Of a stretch of 64,000 nt of DNA, positions 37,913 to 50,107 are shown one piece after another. This stretch comes from Erythroxylum novogranatense (Eukaryota; Streptophyta; Magnoliopsida; Malpighiales; Erythroxylaceae): contig CM057233.1 of the NCBI GenBank assembly GCA_029891385.1, positions 30,982,540-31,046,539 of the forward strand, given 5' to 3'. The translations under genes and the position numbers were made by a program. Within the stretch, counting starts at the first letter, position 1. Each line of letters starts with the position of its first letter. The notes under the pieces were generated by a model. It did no database searches. It was given only the letters and a program-made list of their open reading frames with translations, and was not told the origin of the DNA.

Positions 37913-38871
37913 TAAAAAAAAATACTGAACTTTAAAAGTTCATAACTTTTCACTTAGAACTCCAAAAATTACAAATTTGGTATCATTGGAAAGATAAAAA
38001 CAAGCTCTACAACTTCCCAGAAGAACTCAAAAACTAATTCCATCTCTAAAGTGATCAAAAACCTACTCAAAGTTACTGCCCTGTTAAACATCACCTAAAC
38101 AAACTCCAAACTTTCAAATTTCATATCTTCCAATTCCCACATCCAAAAATTGTATACTTTATAGCGTCGGAAAGATTGACAGACAAGCTACAACTTCCAT
38201 GAAGACCATTTACTCCAATTCAGACTAAATCCGTACGACAAGTGGACTCAAAGCCGAGTACACGCAAATGTATACTTAAAGATATTTTTACAAAACAAAC
38301 TTTGACTGATCATAACTTTTACTCCCGATATCGAAAAATATCAAACTTTATGGCGACGGAAAACTCTTAACATAAGCTATAAGTTTCATGAAGATTATTT
38401 TCTCAATTTTGACCTAAATCAAAAAGTCAACTTTCAAGTCAAACTTTCTATCACTATTCATCCCTAAAAGTCAAACTTTCTAAATTCTTCAAATTTTCAC
38501 ACTTTTTCTATTTAAATCATGATTTTCAACTTCATTTCAATCAGCTCATCCACTTGAACTTTCATAAACTATACAAATCTCCACAATAATCAAAATTATC
38601 AAAACCCAATAATTCTTTTCTCATAAATTTCCTCAAAGCATAAATGCATCTATTTCACGATACATATATAAAACCACTCATTTAATTTCACTTAATATTT
38701 CTAAATTTCCTTCAAAAATCGGGGTCCAACACAATTTTTAAATTCATTATCACTATCAATTCTTTTTCTCATTGTGCAATACATCTCTACCAAAGTTCAT
38801 ATACACAAATACTCAATTAATTTCATTTCTTATTTCTAAATTTCAATTAAAAATCGGGATCCAACACCCCT

Positions 38872-39600
38872 TCCCATCCTCTATAGTGAACAACTATATA
38901 ATGGTGGGATTAGATTGTGTATTGAAATGGGCTAAAGAAAGGGAAATTTTAACTAACAATGGTAAGGTGATACAAAAGTTCATCAAAATGTTATTCAATT
39001 GATTTAGAGTGTCAAGAGCAATAATTAGTGATGGAGGAGCCCATTTCTATAATAAATCTTTGAAGCTTTTCTTAAAAGATAATGAAGTCTATCATTATGT
39101 GACCATACCTTATCATTCACAAATAAGTGGCTAAGTGGAGGTTGTTAACTGCAAGATTAAGAGAATATTACAAAAGATGGTTAATAGTTTGAGAAAAGAT
39201 TAGGCATTGAAGTTTGACGATGCTCTATAGGTATATCGAACTGCCTTTAAGACTCTGATTGATACAATACCCTTCTGACTTATTTATAGGAAGGCTTGTC
39301 ACTTGCCCTTGGAGTTAGGGAATAGGGGCATAATGGGTGATAAAGAATTTAAATTTTGATTGGAAGATAGCTTGTGAAAAGAGACTCCTATAATTAAATG
39401 AGTTAGAAGAGTTCTGACTAAATGCTTATAAGAATGACAATTTATATAAGAAGAAAGTTTAAAATGCCATGATTTTTATATCAAAGAAAAGGAGTTTAAA
39501 GTGGGAGATGTAATTTTATTTTTCAACTTAAGATTGAAATTCTTTCTGGGAAAGCTCAAGTCAGATTAGAGTGGTCATTTCAAAGCGACCCGAGTATTCA
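38872..39600 (+). pseudogene. Athila B: integrase core
   Basis: Resumes with PLPSSIVNNYIMVGLDCVLKW, TNNGKVIQKFIKMLFN, then IISDGGAHF carrying the second catalytic aspartate. VEVVNCKIKRILQKMV follows with the catalytic glutamate, then RKACHLPLELG and the C-terminal VGDVILFFNLRLKFFLGKL. About eight stops or frame changes are present. It is cut at 39605 by an LTR and finishes at 45679. Confidence 0.82.
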
Positions 39601-39619
39601 AACATTGTTGGGCCTCGAT

Positions 39620-42475
39620 TGTAACACCCTACTCCCGCAAGACCCTAACCCGACATCGATGGTGATATTTGAGTCCGTGCCCTGCAAGGATAGCGTGCTA
39701 CATCAATCAGTCAAAACACATCCACACATCCACATCAATATTTTTTTGCGGAAACAATATACATGAACAATTCAATGGCTTCAGGTCTCTTTTCATAAAT
39801 CCCATTTATATCAATCAGTGACTTACAATTTGACCTAATTAGTCATACAAAAATTCAGAAAAATAAAATACACTAATACAGGCTAATGCAGACGCGAACT
39901 GATTCTGACCTCTATCCGTCACTTGAAAGCTGTAAGCATACTCCCGTTGACCTAACGAGGTATTCTTCTTATCTTGAAAAATAGTTGCAATTTTGGGTGA
40001 GTTTGTGAACTCAATAAGAAACCATCATCGATGGTTCACTCAATTCATGCATTGCGCAAATAGCGTATAGCATATTACAATAACACATTCAGAATACCAT
40101 ATAGCAATTTACAGATTCTCATGCAATCACAGAACTCTGAAATTTTTGCAAATCAATTATCACAGTTGTATCATGCACTCTTGCCTATTTCCCATTCACT
40201 GTATTCAATACATCACAATGTGTATGCAATGCATATGTGACTCTTTTCCAGTTATTACAGTATTGTGACCGAGCGCTTAAACAAGAAAAAAGATTCAAGA
40301 GACGCTGTCAGGGAGTAGGAGAGCCCTCAGGTATGACTAACTCCCTTCGAGCTCGAGGCTCGTTTCAGTAACAGTGGCGACTCAGGTCACAACTATCATT
40401 ATCTGTTCATGCATTTATGTATGAAATGCAAAATGCCCAATAATTCACAGTCACATTGTTACAAAAACCCTTTTTATCACAATTTTCCAGAATCACGTAG
40501 CAGTCGAATCCGATTTATCAAAACAAACATATCGATTCTAGTCATTTACATGATCATACAATTCACATTCACAGATAGTTTACAGAGCATTTAACAATCA
40601 AAAATTGAGGAACCAACTAGGTTACTCAATTGCATTTCGAAGCTCTTGCCGAAGTCCCAAAGAATATCCATGGAATGACGATCCAACGGTGCCTCTATAA
40701 CAGTCAAATAGTTTCCCATTACTAAATGCTCAATTAGAACAATTCAATGATGCACACGTCTTAAATAAAGGATGTACGATGCATGTTCATGACTTTCCCC
40801 TTCCCGACGCTATTTCCTAAATTCCACTTTCTTTGTCAAAATCTAACTTTTCACTCAATTGATCCATAATGACTCATTTCAATTCATTAACATGACATGG
40901 AACTCCACGAGTTTCATTTCCAAAATTCAGTTCAATTTATCATATCAGACACACTAAAATATTCCCAAGAAAACCTTAAAACCAGTGTCACTATTCTCTA
41001 CATCAAAATTCACTCATATGCTCAGTTTCTAAAACCCCAATAGCGTTAAATTTATTTCCAAAGTCTCAAAATTATACTCCAATTATCATGAAACAATCCT
41101 TAGGTTGAAATAGGAAACCATACTCAAATTTCTTTCAATATTTAAGATCTCACTTATTTAATTTCAAACTTTCTTTCTTTACTTCAATTGTAGACCCCTC
41201 TCTCTAGCTTATAACGAATCAAGAATCACCTCAATTGGAGGTCTACACCATTAGTTATGCCCCAAAAACTAAAATAAACCAATTCAAAAAAATGGTCCTC
41301 GCTGCGGCCTTAGAGCTCTCGCGGCGGCGTCCCGGAGTCGCTCGCTGCGGCCTGAAAAGACGCTCGCCGCAGTGAACAATTTCTTTGGGGCTCGCCGTGG
41401 TGCACCCCTAAGCGCTTGCCGCGGCGTTTACACAGTGGCTCGTCTCGACGTCCCGCTCGTCGTGGCGAGTAAATTCCCGCTCGTCGCAACGTGCGGGTCC
41501 TGGCTCGTCTTCTCCGATTCCCTTTTTACATTTCTCTCTCTAAAAATAGCCATTACTCAAACACAACTACCCCAATCTTTCCCATTTAAACCCATTAATG
41601 CATTGTAACAACAACAAAACCACATTAAAGCCAATTTACTTACCAATCAAGCTCTCCAATCTTCAAATCTTCCGAAATCTTCTCCAACCCTAACACCCAT
41701 GATTATCTCCCATATCCACACGAAACATCAACATCTCCAAGGTTTAAGCTTGGTCTTACACAAGGAAGAAGAAACAAGAAGCAAGCCAAAGATTAAGCAA
41801 GGGTCGAATAAGGAGGATCGAAAATCGTCGAAGGGAGAAGAGAAGGAAGCATGCCCTAGGGAGGAAAGGAAAGAGTTTCTACCAATATCAAAACCTAAGG
41901 CATTTAAAGGGATTACTCTCTTAACAATAGAATCATACCACTTGTCTTTTTCCTCACAATCTAATTAATTTTCTTTCTCTTTTCACAATTTATTTCCAGT
42001 CCAATTCGTCTCCAAATTTCAATGGATCAACATATAAATTTCTAAAATCATAAATCTAATTTTTTCATCACCATTGGACAATTTTTCAGTACTATCAATC
42101 AGTCAGTCCGTCACTTATAAGGTTTTCCAGTCCGAACTTTTTCTCCCAACTTGCCAGGGAAAATTCCTCAGGTTCACTATCAACTGACGGTCACTCTAAA
42201 ACATTTCCAATTCAACCATTCGAACCCAATTATTCCAAATTCTCAAACAATCCAATTCAACATAATTATCTCAAAAATTCACAAATCAAGTCATATTCAC
42301 AATTAAATGCCGAGAAATGTCATGCATGCGAATACATATATGTGCACGTGCCAAATGTCTTATTCCTCTCTATATCGAGAGGCCAAATGCATGCTCATAT
42401 CAAAATATGCAATATGACCTACTAGCCTGACCCACTTGACCAATATACCCTTCCCATCAGTGATAGGATGTTACA
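39620..42475 (-). repeat. Solo LTR 2 (TGTAAC family), nested in the TGTTGG LTR
   Basis: Plus-strand ends are TGTAACACCC and AGGATGTTACA, with flanks TCGAT (39615-39619) and CCGAT (42476-42480), a TSD with one substitution. It sits 14 bases inside its host LTR. It carries the TGTAAC-family landmarks on the minus strand: donor GTAAGT (41643), CpG block (41510-41290), acceptor TATAG|AGGC (40695), junction (40043-39993) and acceptor TTTTTCAAG (39974). The second donor is mutated to ATTGAGT. The hairpin 1 sequence is unchanged. Confidence 0.9.
41290..41510 (-). repeat. CpG-dense dyad block of solo LTR 2
   Basis: At least eight variants of GCTCGCCGCGGCG-like words at 20-30 base spacing (GCTCGCTGCGGCC, CTCTCGCGGCGGCG, GCTCGCCGCAGTG, GCTTGCCGCGGCG, GCTCGTCGTGGCGAG). 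The position, about 1 kb from the LTR start, equals that in element 1 and solo LTR 1. Confidence 0.85.
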
Positions 42476-45019
42476 CCGATTCCTTTTCTTACTAAATTAA
42501 CATGTGTTCAGTTTATTGTGGGGTTGAGTTTGATTAATTGCTTTAGGTTAGAATAATTTGAGGTTTTATTCCTTAGGTTGATGGAAAAAAATGGAGGGAT
42601 TAAGATTAAATTAGAGTTTTACATGGTGTTAGTAAAAGTAAAGGAAAATGATGGTATAGGGTCAAATTGGGAAGTTCACTTAAGTTGTTAAGGTTTAAGG
42701 CTTATAAGGAGGGGTAATGTAGTCATTTTAGTTTCTTTTAAAGAGGAAGAATGAAACATCATCGTTTTTGCCTTAGGTTTGAAGGTAAAGAAACGAAATT
42801 GGCTTAGTCTTTTTGAAAGGAGATTATGAAAGTTACAAGAAAAAGAAAGGGAGAGAGAGCTTCGGTTGAAAGAAGGAAAGAAGACAAGGAGAAGAAGAGG
42901 TTAGGGTTTCATCTTTTCTTGTTTTAGAAAAGAGTCTTTGAGAGTTCTACAAGATGGAAAAAGGAAGAGGAAGGTTTAATCTTCCATTAGAGGCAAGAAG
43001 CAAATTTCGTGGGTGGAGTTTCAAAGTAAGTGTTTGGAAAAAATCTTTTGGAAATTTTGATGGGTTTTGGTTCTATCGGTTTAGGAAAAGCATGGGTATG
43101 GTTGTATAGGATCTATTACATGCTTTTGCTTCCTTAGATTTGCCAATTTTGACATCTCTTGTAATGTTGGGATTTTTGTGTTTTGAAGAAGGACAAGAGA
43201 GGCAAGGGGAGTTAGAGGAAAGGGCACTTGACCAAGCTTAAAGCAACAGGATTTAAGGTGGGTGACATTTTAATAATTGAGTTAATAAGCTAAGTAAGTT
43301 TCTTGCCATAAATGCAAATTAATGCTTTCCAATAACGTTCAAATTTTGCATTTATTACTTTTTGGGATGGTCAAAAATTGTATTATGTGTTTTTTGTATT
43401 AAAATTGTGGAAATATTTGCAAAATTGTTTGACAAGTGAAAAAGAATGTGACTTTTGAAAGAATGTTGTTGTTATAAATTTTGCTTTTGAAAAAGTGCTA
43501 TTTTGGCAAATATATGTGAATTACATGAAATGCATGATTCTATGGGTTTGTGGTGGTCCCTTAAGAGTTAAGTACACTTGTCTGTATATAGGCTTCTCCC
43601 GCCTGCCCGCTAGTGGCATTGGAGCTCCTCACGGACTCCCATAAGTTCATAGCTACACATGACCACTTCGCGGGAATGTGTAGTATGTTCTGTTTCGGAT
43701 CCACCCGAACTACTTTCTACATGCTTTTGTGATATTTGACTTGTATTATGTTGAATTCGTCAATATTTTGATAAGTTGATAATTTTGGAGAATTATATGT
43801 GTTATGATTGATCAATGTGAAATTTTGCTTTGAAAATAAATGATTAAAGAATGTTTTTTTTTGTTCTTAATTATTAATGTGTTACCCACGAGCCGTCGTG
43901 CTCATACCCCCTCTTCCATTCCCATCCACAGGAGACGAGCGAGAAAACGAGTGATCGCATCGGGGAAGATGCATCACTCCTATTTCTTTTTACTTTTGAA
44001 GCTTTCTTTGGAAACAAAGCTGTAGATGCACTTTGGAGCACAAATCACTATTCTTGTGATCTTTCTTTATAAATTGACTTTTTGAAACTTTGATGTATTT
44101 GGGCTAAAAGTGCCCACTAAAGCTTTGTAAAATCTTACATTATGATGTTAATGAAAGACTTTTGGATTTTATTGTATTTTGCATATGTTTGATCAAAAAG
44201 TGACGTTGTATAGTGTGTAAATGACAATTATAATAGATTTGTGTTTGCTGCATTTGGAGGTAAATATTGGATTGATGTGGTTTGAAATAGCTCTATTAGC
44301 CTTTTGAGCATTATGGAGGATTTGCATAGCTTCAAAATGAAGTATTGTATGCTATGTTTGGATGTGGGAGTTGGTGAATGTGGTTGATTGAAGTCTTAGT
44401 GCAGATGTTGTCACTTGTGTGAATGTTTGAAGAAAATGGCTAGTTGAAGTTTGTGGGAGGTGCTGTCAAAATGAAATCAGTGGGTAGAAACTTTGAGTGA
44501 AGTTTTGTTCCTCATAGAGTTAGAATTTGACCAAAAGGTCTTCTTGAAGATTGTAGTTTAGGTTTTAATTTTTAAATTGATATATAATATGTCATTTTTG
44601 GGCTTAGGAGTAAGAAGATATAAGGTTTGGAAAAATACAGTTACTGTTTGAAATGTCATTTTTATAGGCAGTAGATTTGAAAGGGTTTTTACCTCCCTTA
44701 GAGACTAAATTAGTTTTTGCACCCTTCATAAAAGTTGTAGATTGTCTTTTTATCTTTCCATTGATATAAAATGTGACATTTGGTCCATTGAGTCGAAAGA
44801 TATGATTTTAAGAAGTTCTGTTATTGTGTAGGATGATTTTATTTTAGGCAGTCACTTTGAAGTAGTTTTTGACTCCCTTAGAGGCCAAATTGGGTTTTCA
44901 ATCTTTCATGAAAGTTGTAGAATTTCCTTTTAGCTTTTTATTGATACCAAATTTTCAAATTTTAGAATTTTTTGTGAAAAGTTATGAATTATTGAAGTTT
45001 AATTACGTTTTGGAGTGAT

Positions 45020-45125
45020 CAGGCGGGCATGCTCGTCATGAGGTGCGCTGGCTATGGTCTCGAAGCGAGCCCAGCCATGTCATGAGGCGCCATGACCTCG
45101 AGAGCGCCTAACGCGCACCTTGCAG
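45020..45125 (+). repeat. CpG-dense dyad block of the TGTTGG LTR, copy 2
   Basis: Words such as GTCATGAGGTGCGC, GTCATGAGGCGCCATGAC and CTCGAGAGCGCC. The flanks AAAAGTTATGAATT and AACTTTTTCGTTTGACCTCC are the relatives of those in copy 1 and element 2. Confidence 0.8.
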
Positions 45126-45678
45126 CCGTGAGATAGCTAAAAAAATTATTTTTTTATTTAATTTATTTATGATTTTTTCCTTTTTCTAAATCCAACCTGC
45201 TACCACTCTTTTGCTTGTAACTTTTTCGTTTGACCTCCGATTTACTCGTTTTGTGAAGCATTGGTTTGCTAAGAAAATTTTCTACCCTTCCATAAAAAAT
45301 TAGAGCTTTTGGGGTTAAATTAAAATTTATGGATTAAATCGAGTGAGATAATTGGATGGAAATATTGAATATGCTTCCGTACTTTGGTGATTTCTCAATT
45401 TATAGAGACCCGAATGAGGTGATTTTTGGTTATGAACAATCTAGAGACATGAAATTTTATTTTAGTTTAGGAATCGAATTTCAATTTGGGCCCTAAGAAT
45501 TTAAATTTTTATTAAGGGAGATTAGGGTGAAATTTTCAAGATCTGTTCTGAAGTAAGTGAAACGAGTTCGTGTTTGAGGTTTGACCTGGTGGGGAATTCC
45601 TCCCTCGTGGGACGCGCGTCCAGATGTCACGTAGGACGTCGGACACGTGACTCACCAGGGTGGGGTTCCAACAAACAT

Positions 45679-45790
45679 GAAGCTTTGGAATTTGAGAACA
45701 ATAAAAAGGAAACATTCAAAGTGAGTGGACATTGAAGAAAACCATATTTCAAAGGAGCATAGTCGCATGAAAGGAAGGTAGTATCTTTCC
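45679..45790 (+). pseudogene. Athila B: last part of integrase
   Basis: EALEFENNKKETFKVSGH then a stop and RKPYFKGA complete the integrase C-terminus interrupted at 39605. The following AT-rich stretch to about 46020 shows no feature. Confidence 0.8.
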
Positions 45791-46019
45791 TTTCTTTTGG
45801 TTGAAAATAAATGACTTAAAATTGTACTGGTGACTTTAAACTTAGCTTGTTATGCTTTAATTAAGTTTTCGTAATTTCGTGCTTGATAGTGCATTATTAT
45901 TTTTTATTTTTTTATGTTTATTTTAGAGTGGTTTTGATTAATGGATGTTTAAAATTTTAAATGTGTAAAATGGTTAGGAAAAATATCTAAAAGGTTATAT
46001 GATAATGTGATTGCCTAAT

Positions 46020-46408
46020 TGCACAATTTTGGAGGAGCAACCTACTGGCACGATCATGCATCTTATTGTCACAATCGTGCAATGTTTTTCAGGATCATGC
46101 AAGGCATTTCCCACTTTTACCCGTAGTAAAAAACCCTAACCTATTTATACCACTTTTCTTCCTCCTCCTCTCATCTTTTTCTCTCTAAGTTAGCAACCCC
46201 ACTCTTTCTTCTCTTGTTTTCCCTAAACTTTCATTCACTTTTCACAAGGATTTCACATTTTTCTTTCACTTTTCTTCCATTTAAACATTACTTACCTTTA
46301 ACTCTAGTGCTTCTTAAATAGAAAGCATCTTTTTTGTGGGTTTTTGCAAGAAAATTTGTTGACCTCTCTCTTTCCTATGTTTTTGGTATTTATGTTCTTC
46401 TTTTGTAG
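46020..46408 (+). promoter_or_regulatory. Athila B: promoter-like region with intron acceptor
   Basis: Dyad words GGCACGATCATGCATC (46059), CACAATCGTGC (46078) and GGATCATGCAAGGCATTTCCC precede a TATA-like CTATTTATACC (46141). A pyrimidine-rich leader ends in TTCTTCTTTTGTAG (46408). In the LTR at 48725 the order CACGATTGTGCAAGG, TTTTCC, TATA is similar. This may be a duplicated promoter module or a 3' splice site for a subgenomic message. Confidence 0.42.
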
Positions 46409-47615
46409 GTTTTCGATAAGAGAGTATCAAGATTTAAGCAACTTGCCCTCAAGTTTGAACCTAAAGGAAAAAATAAGGTATCAAGGAGTGGTGCGCAAGA
46501 TTTGGCGAGTGATTTTGGCACTTCTTTTTTTATCTTCTCCAAAGAAGAAGACAAGAAGATTTGCAAACTTCAATCCAAAAATATTGTTACATCTTTATTT
46601 TTTACTTTGAAATTTTGGGAGATTTGAGTTTGAAAGCAAAGGTTGAGTCTTTAAATGCCAAAATTGATTGGGGTAAATTCATTTATTATGATTATATTAT
46701 TTATGAAGAATTAACTCTTAAATTTTACAATATATTAAGCTATGAGCCAAACAAGTTACATAATTTTTGGTTTAAATTAAAAGGGCAACCGTGTAATATG
46801 GATTATTTTATTATGGAAGAATTATTTGGTTTTCTTAAATAAAAAATTATTGAAATGCACAATGATTTTCATACCACTTCTTATTGGACTAAAATGAACA
46901 GGTGGAATGTGTTTGAACCAAATAATGCACCAAACAATGTTATATGGAGTCCAGAACACTTATTACTCTATAAATTTATATGTCACATAATGTTTGCAAA
47001 AAGTCAGTCCAAAACACTTATTAATTTATAAATTTATAAGTGACATAGTGTTTTCAAAAAGTAAGAGTATCAAATGTTCCAAAAAGGATTTATTTTCACT
47101 TTGGTGTATGGATCATAAAATTAATGTTTGCATATTAACTCATATTTTTCACACTATAGTTAGTTCACTTACAAATAAAATTAGTTATTTAGGCATGGGA
47201 TATTTAGTTACTACTTTGGCTCATTTCCATGGTGCTGAATTAGATAGACTAACCCATGTTTTGCCTAAGAAATAAAATGATACTCACTTATGGAAGGCTA
47301 CGAGAGTCCCATGGTATGGAACTCTATGATCCCAACTCTAAATGAAAAATTAAGAATAAGACAACATAGTCGAGCTCTTATTCCTTATCATTATGACAAC
47401 ATTACCTGTTATCATCTAGTTAAGTGTCAAAAGAAGAAGAAGAAGAAGAAGAAGGTTGGGAGACAGTGCTCCAAAAACTTAAAGAGAACATCAAGCAGCT
47501 AGAGGGATACATAATGCGACATCAGCGCTACCAAACCAAGAAGTTATTCAAGTTCTTTTCAGTGCAAGGTGTCCACATTTTGTCTCCTACTCCATCACCA
47601 CCACAATCTCTTTGA
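46409..47615 (+). pseudogene. Athila B: 3' ORF (Athila ORF-1-like protein of unknown function)
   Basis: Best preserved copy of the ORF downstream of integrase. Segments: RYQGVVRKIW near 46480; VESLNAKIDWGKFIYYDYII and YEELTLKFYNIL (46640-46740); FKLKGQPCNMDYFIMEELFGF (46770-46840); CSKKDLFSLWCMDHKINVC (47060-47130); ISYLGMGYLVTTLAHF and ELDRLTHVLPKK (47180-47275). It ends with a lysine run from (AAG)n at 47430-47453. Frames change at several points. The family is known from Athila elements; its role is not established. I see no clear signal peptide or transmembrane segment, so envelope function is not supported. Confidence 0.65.
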
Positions 47616-48724
47616 GTTTTCTCACCTTTCTTTCCTATTTTCTTTAACTTTCATTATTTTACTAGTTTGTGTTTGCTTATGTTATGTGTCATTTTCCATA
47701 TTAAGGATACTGTGTTGTTCAAGTGTGAGGACATATATGCAATTGCATATCATTTGTGTGTGATTTTTCATTTGCATTATGTTAGTTTTTTATTGGGTTA
47801 GCATTGTATAAACATTTTGATGCATGGTGATTTCATTGTGTGTGTATCAATGGAAAAAAATTGAAAACAATTAGCTTATCTATTAACATAATCATTTAAT
47901 TTATAAAGAAACATTAGCTTATGAAGTTTGTGTTTCAAGCATTTTTAGGTGAATATGTGTGGTGATTATAATATTGTACTTATTCTTTGTATAAAACTTA
48001 TTCGGATATATTTACAACTAAATTCATTCAAATTGGTAGACATTATTAATGGGAGTGATTAACTAAGAAGAAGTGATATATGTAAAATGTATAAAAACAA
48101 CAACTCCAAAATGTGTTGTATAAATGTGTTAAAATGCATTTCCTATTTTGCTGACCAGTTAAAAGTAAAGCAAGTAGCCAGTTGTGAGTTATGTTATAGC
48201 TGAGTAACTAGTGACATTCAAGACAAAATGTTTATCTTCATATTAAAAGGCTATAATGACACTTCAACCAAGCTTAAAAATATGAAGTTGATAATAAAAG
48301 TGAACTTATAGATCTTATTATTAAATGTCAAAATAAATTTCATGAATGTGTATCTAATGATGGGATACCTCTTTAATTAATAAATAAGAATGAGTGCATG
48401 CTCACAAGTTTCATATATGTATGAATAAGTGTTGATATTTTGTTTGATATGTATTTTAAAATCAAATCATTTGAACATGAATGGAATAAGTTAGTCTGAT
48501 GGAACTTTTTAAGTGATTGATATTTATGGATAAGTTAATTCCATGAGATTTGATGCGTGTAGGAACTTTTTAAGTGATTGATGTTTATGGATGAGTTAAT
48601 TCTATGAGATTTGATGCCATTATACCATTATTGTATTGTTGCATAATTGTGTGTTTATGTGTTTTGTTTGTTTTGTGGTTTTAGTTTTTCTTAGAGGCAA
48701 TAAAAGATTTAAGTGTGAGGAAAT
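47616..48724 (+). mobile_element. Athila B 3' non-coding region and polypurine tract
   Basis: Shares GGGAGTGATTAACTAAGAAG and GACATTCAAGACAAAATG blocks with 15381-16324. It ends with AAGTGTGAGGAAAT (48711-48724), a polypurine tract with one T interruption, immediately before the LTR start TGATAGG. Confidence 0.65.
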
Positions 48725-50107
48725 TGATAGGTGTGAATCATATTGTGTATAGGTGTTAGACTATGTTTTGGTGTTTTCTTAAATGATAATCATATGTTTA
48801 AAACTTAGATTTATGTTCTTATTAGTGTTTTTATGTGTTTTATTTGGCTGATTGTTGTTTAAGGAAAGAATTTAATCTTGATTGCAAGTTTCAATGATTG
48901 TTTGATTTGTTTCGTGACGAATGGAGACAGGAAAAATTGAAGAAAAGATGAAGAAAAAATTGGATAATAGTGCTTAGCATGATCATGTATATATGGGCAT
49001 GCACGATTGTGTACAAGGAGGCAGTAGGATGGAAGTCTGTGGCATGAATGTCCAATCCTATGTTGGATCGTGCCAGAGAGTTGCAGTATCATGTACAATC
49101 ATGCATGCCCATGCACGATTGTGCAAGGTGTTTTCCAAGATGCAAATGTTTTATATACTTTTGATGTTTTGGGGCTATTTTAGAAGATAAACAGGTGGAA
49201 AAATCCAATAAAAAACCTAGAAGACTCAAGGGCATATAAAGAAGAGAAAAACATCACTTAACTGGCTACATAAACATAAAAAAAAAAGGAGACCAAAAGA
49301 GCAAATTTCTAATCAACAAGGTTGCAAATTTTCCAATTCAAGGTAAAGAAGAGAAGGCTTATAGATTTAATTATCTAATGTTTTCTTATTTCCTTATTGT
49401 TGTTAGATATTAGTGATGATTAAACTTGGATATATAGTTACATCTATAGATTATTTAATTCCTTTTAGGAATTACTCTTGATTTATTTGTTGAACTTTAC
49501 ATTCTTGATTTAATGAAATATGCTTGTGATGTTTATTTCTTTATATTCATTTTGAATCGAAAGATTTAATTGAACCACATGTGTTTTGTTTCATAGCAAG
49601 ACCTAATAACTCAATAGACTTATAAACATTAAACTAAAAGGCAATTGAAGAGAGATCATAATTGTTTATTAGTTCTCCATAGGATTACTTCAAATCTAGT
49701 TATATAGTTAGAAAGCGTTTTCATAGATTGAGAGATCACAATTCAATTTCTATCTATTTTAATTAAGATTACTTGATTAGATCTTAAGAGAGAGTAATCA
49801 TAATCATTGAATATTTAGGATCAAGTAGGTTAAGTTAAGAATGTAAAGTGAAAACAAATAAGGATAGAAGTAATTTCTAGTCTTCATAATTGATTAATAA
49901 TTTAATTCACTGTTTCCTAGTTCATTGTTTATATTAATTCTTTGATTTTGGTTTAATTTTTAGTTATTCATCTTATTGTTTACCTTAAACAAATTTTACA
50001 AGAATTGTTGAGAGACTACTACAATCCTCATGGGACAATACTTTTTATATTATAAGATACAATCTATATACTTGTAGTTAAGAAAGTTTTCAATTAAAAC
50101 TTCAACA
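48725..50107 (+). repeat. Athila B 3' LTR (right end tentative)
   Basis: Starts TGATAGGTGTGAATC after the polypurine tract. It contains dyad words GCATGCACGATTGTG (48998) and GCCCATGCACGATTGTGC (49107), a TATA-like GCATATAAAG (49232), and near its end a CAATCCTCATGGGACAATAC segment typical of Athila-group LTR ends. I place the end at TTCAACA (50107), but no flanking duplication supports this. Confidence 0.6.

Larger units (their letters stand above)
33604..38866 (-). repeat. Solo LTR (TGTTGG family, copy 1), 5.3 kb
   Basis: Plus-strand ends are TGTTAGAACCC and CGGGATCCAACA, flanked by CCCCT (33599-33603, 38867-38871). The Athila integrase frame continues across it. No gag-pol sequence is present. 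In minus orientation the order is: tandem modules (38470-37920), CpG dyad block (37912-37795), leader, donor GAAG|GTAAG (36899), second donor GAG|GTGGGT (36670), an AT-rich tract, a landmark shared with copy 2 (35250-35100), and a hairpin plus CTCACCC and pyrimidine/CAG acceptor (near 34770). A second LTR-start-like sequence (TGTTGGACCCCGATTTTTG, 38736) lies 130 bases inside, suggesting duplication or a nested copy. Confidence 0.82.
39606..45673 (+). repeat. Solo LTR (TGTTGG family, copy 2), itself split by another solo LTR
   Basis: Ends are TGTTGGGCCTCGAT and GGGGTTCCAACA, flanked by AACAT (39601-39605, 45674-45678). The Athila frame FKH|EALEFEN closes across it. Without the nested LTR it is about 3.2 kb. 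Order: start, leader with TATA-like GCTTATAAGG (42702), donor CAAA|GTAAGT (43026), second donor AAG|GTGGGT (43258), landmark GGCTTCTCCCGCCTGCCCGC (43589), a hairpin then Py-tract acceptor CATCCACAG (43932), modules (44500-45000), CpG block (45020-45125), end. The ends match copy 1 in orientation, but the CpG block lies on the other side of the landmark. Confidence 0.85.

Noticed and set aside
33599..38871. 33.6-38.9 kb as a complete retrotransposon
   Set aside because: No gag or pol motif, primer site or paired LTR inside; a single large solo LTR fits better, though a nested LTR is possible.
46344..46610. Hydrophobic N-terminal frame ahead of the Athila B 3' ORF as a signal peptide
   Set aside because: Its first part spans the pyrimidine tract and the TTTTGTAG acceptor, so it is probably intron sequence.
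46409..47615. Athila 3' ORF as a true envelope gene
   Set aside because: No convincing signal peptide or transmembrane segment can be read; kept as a protein of unknown function.
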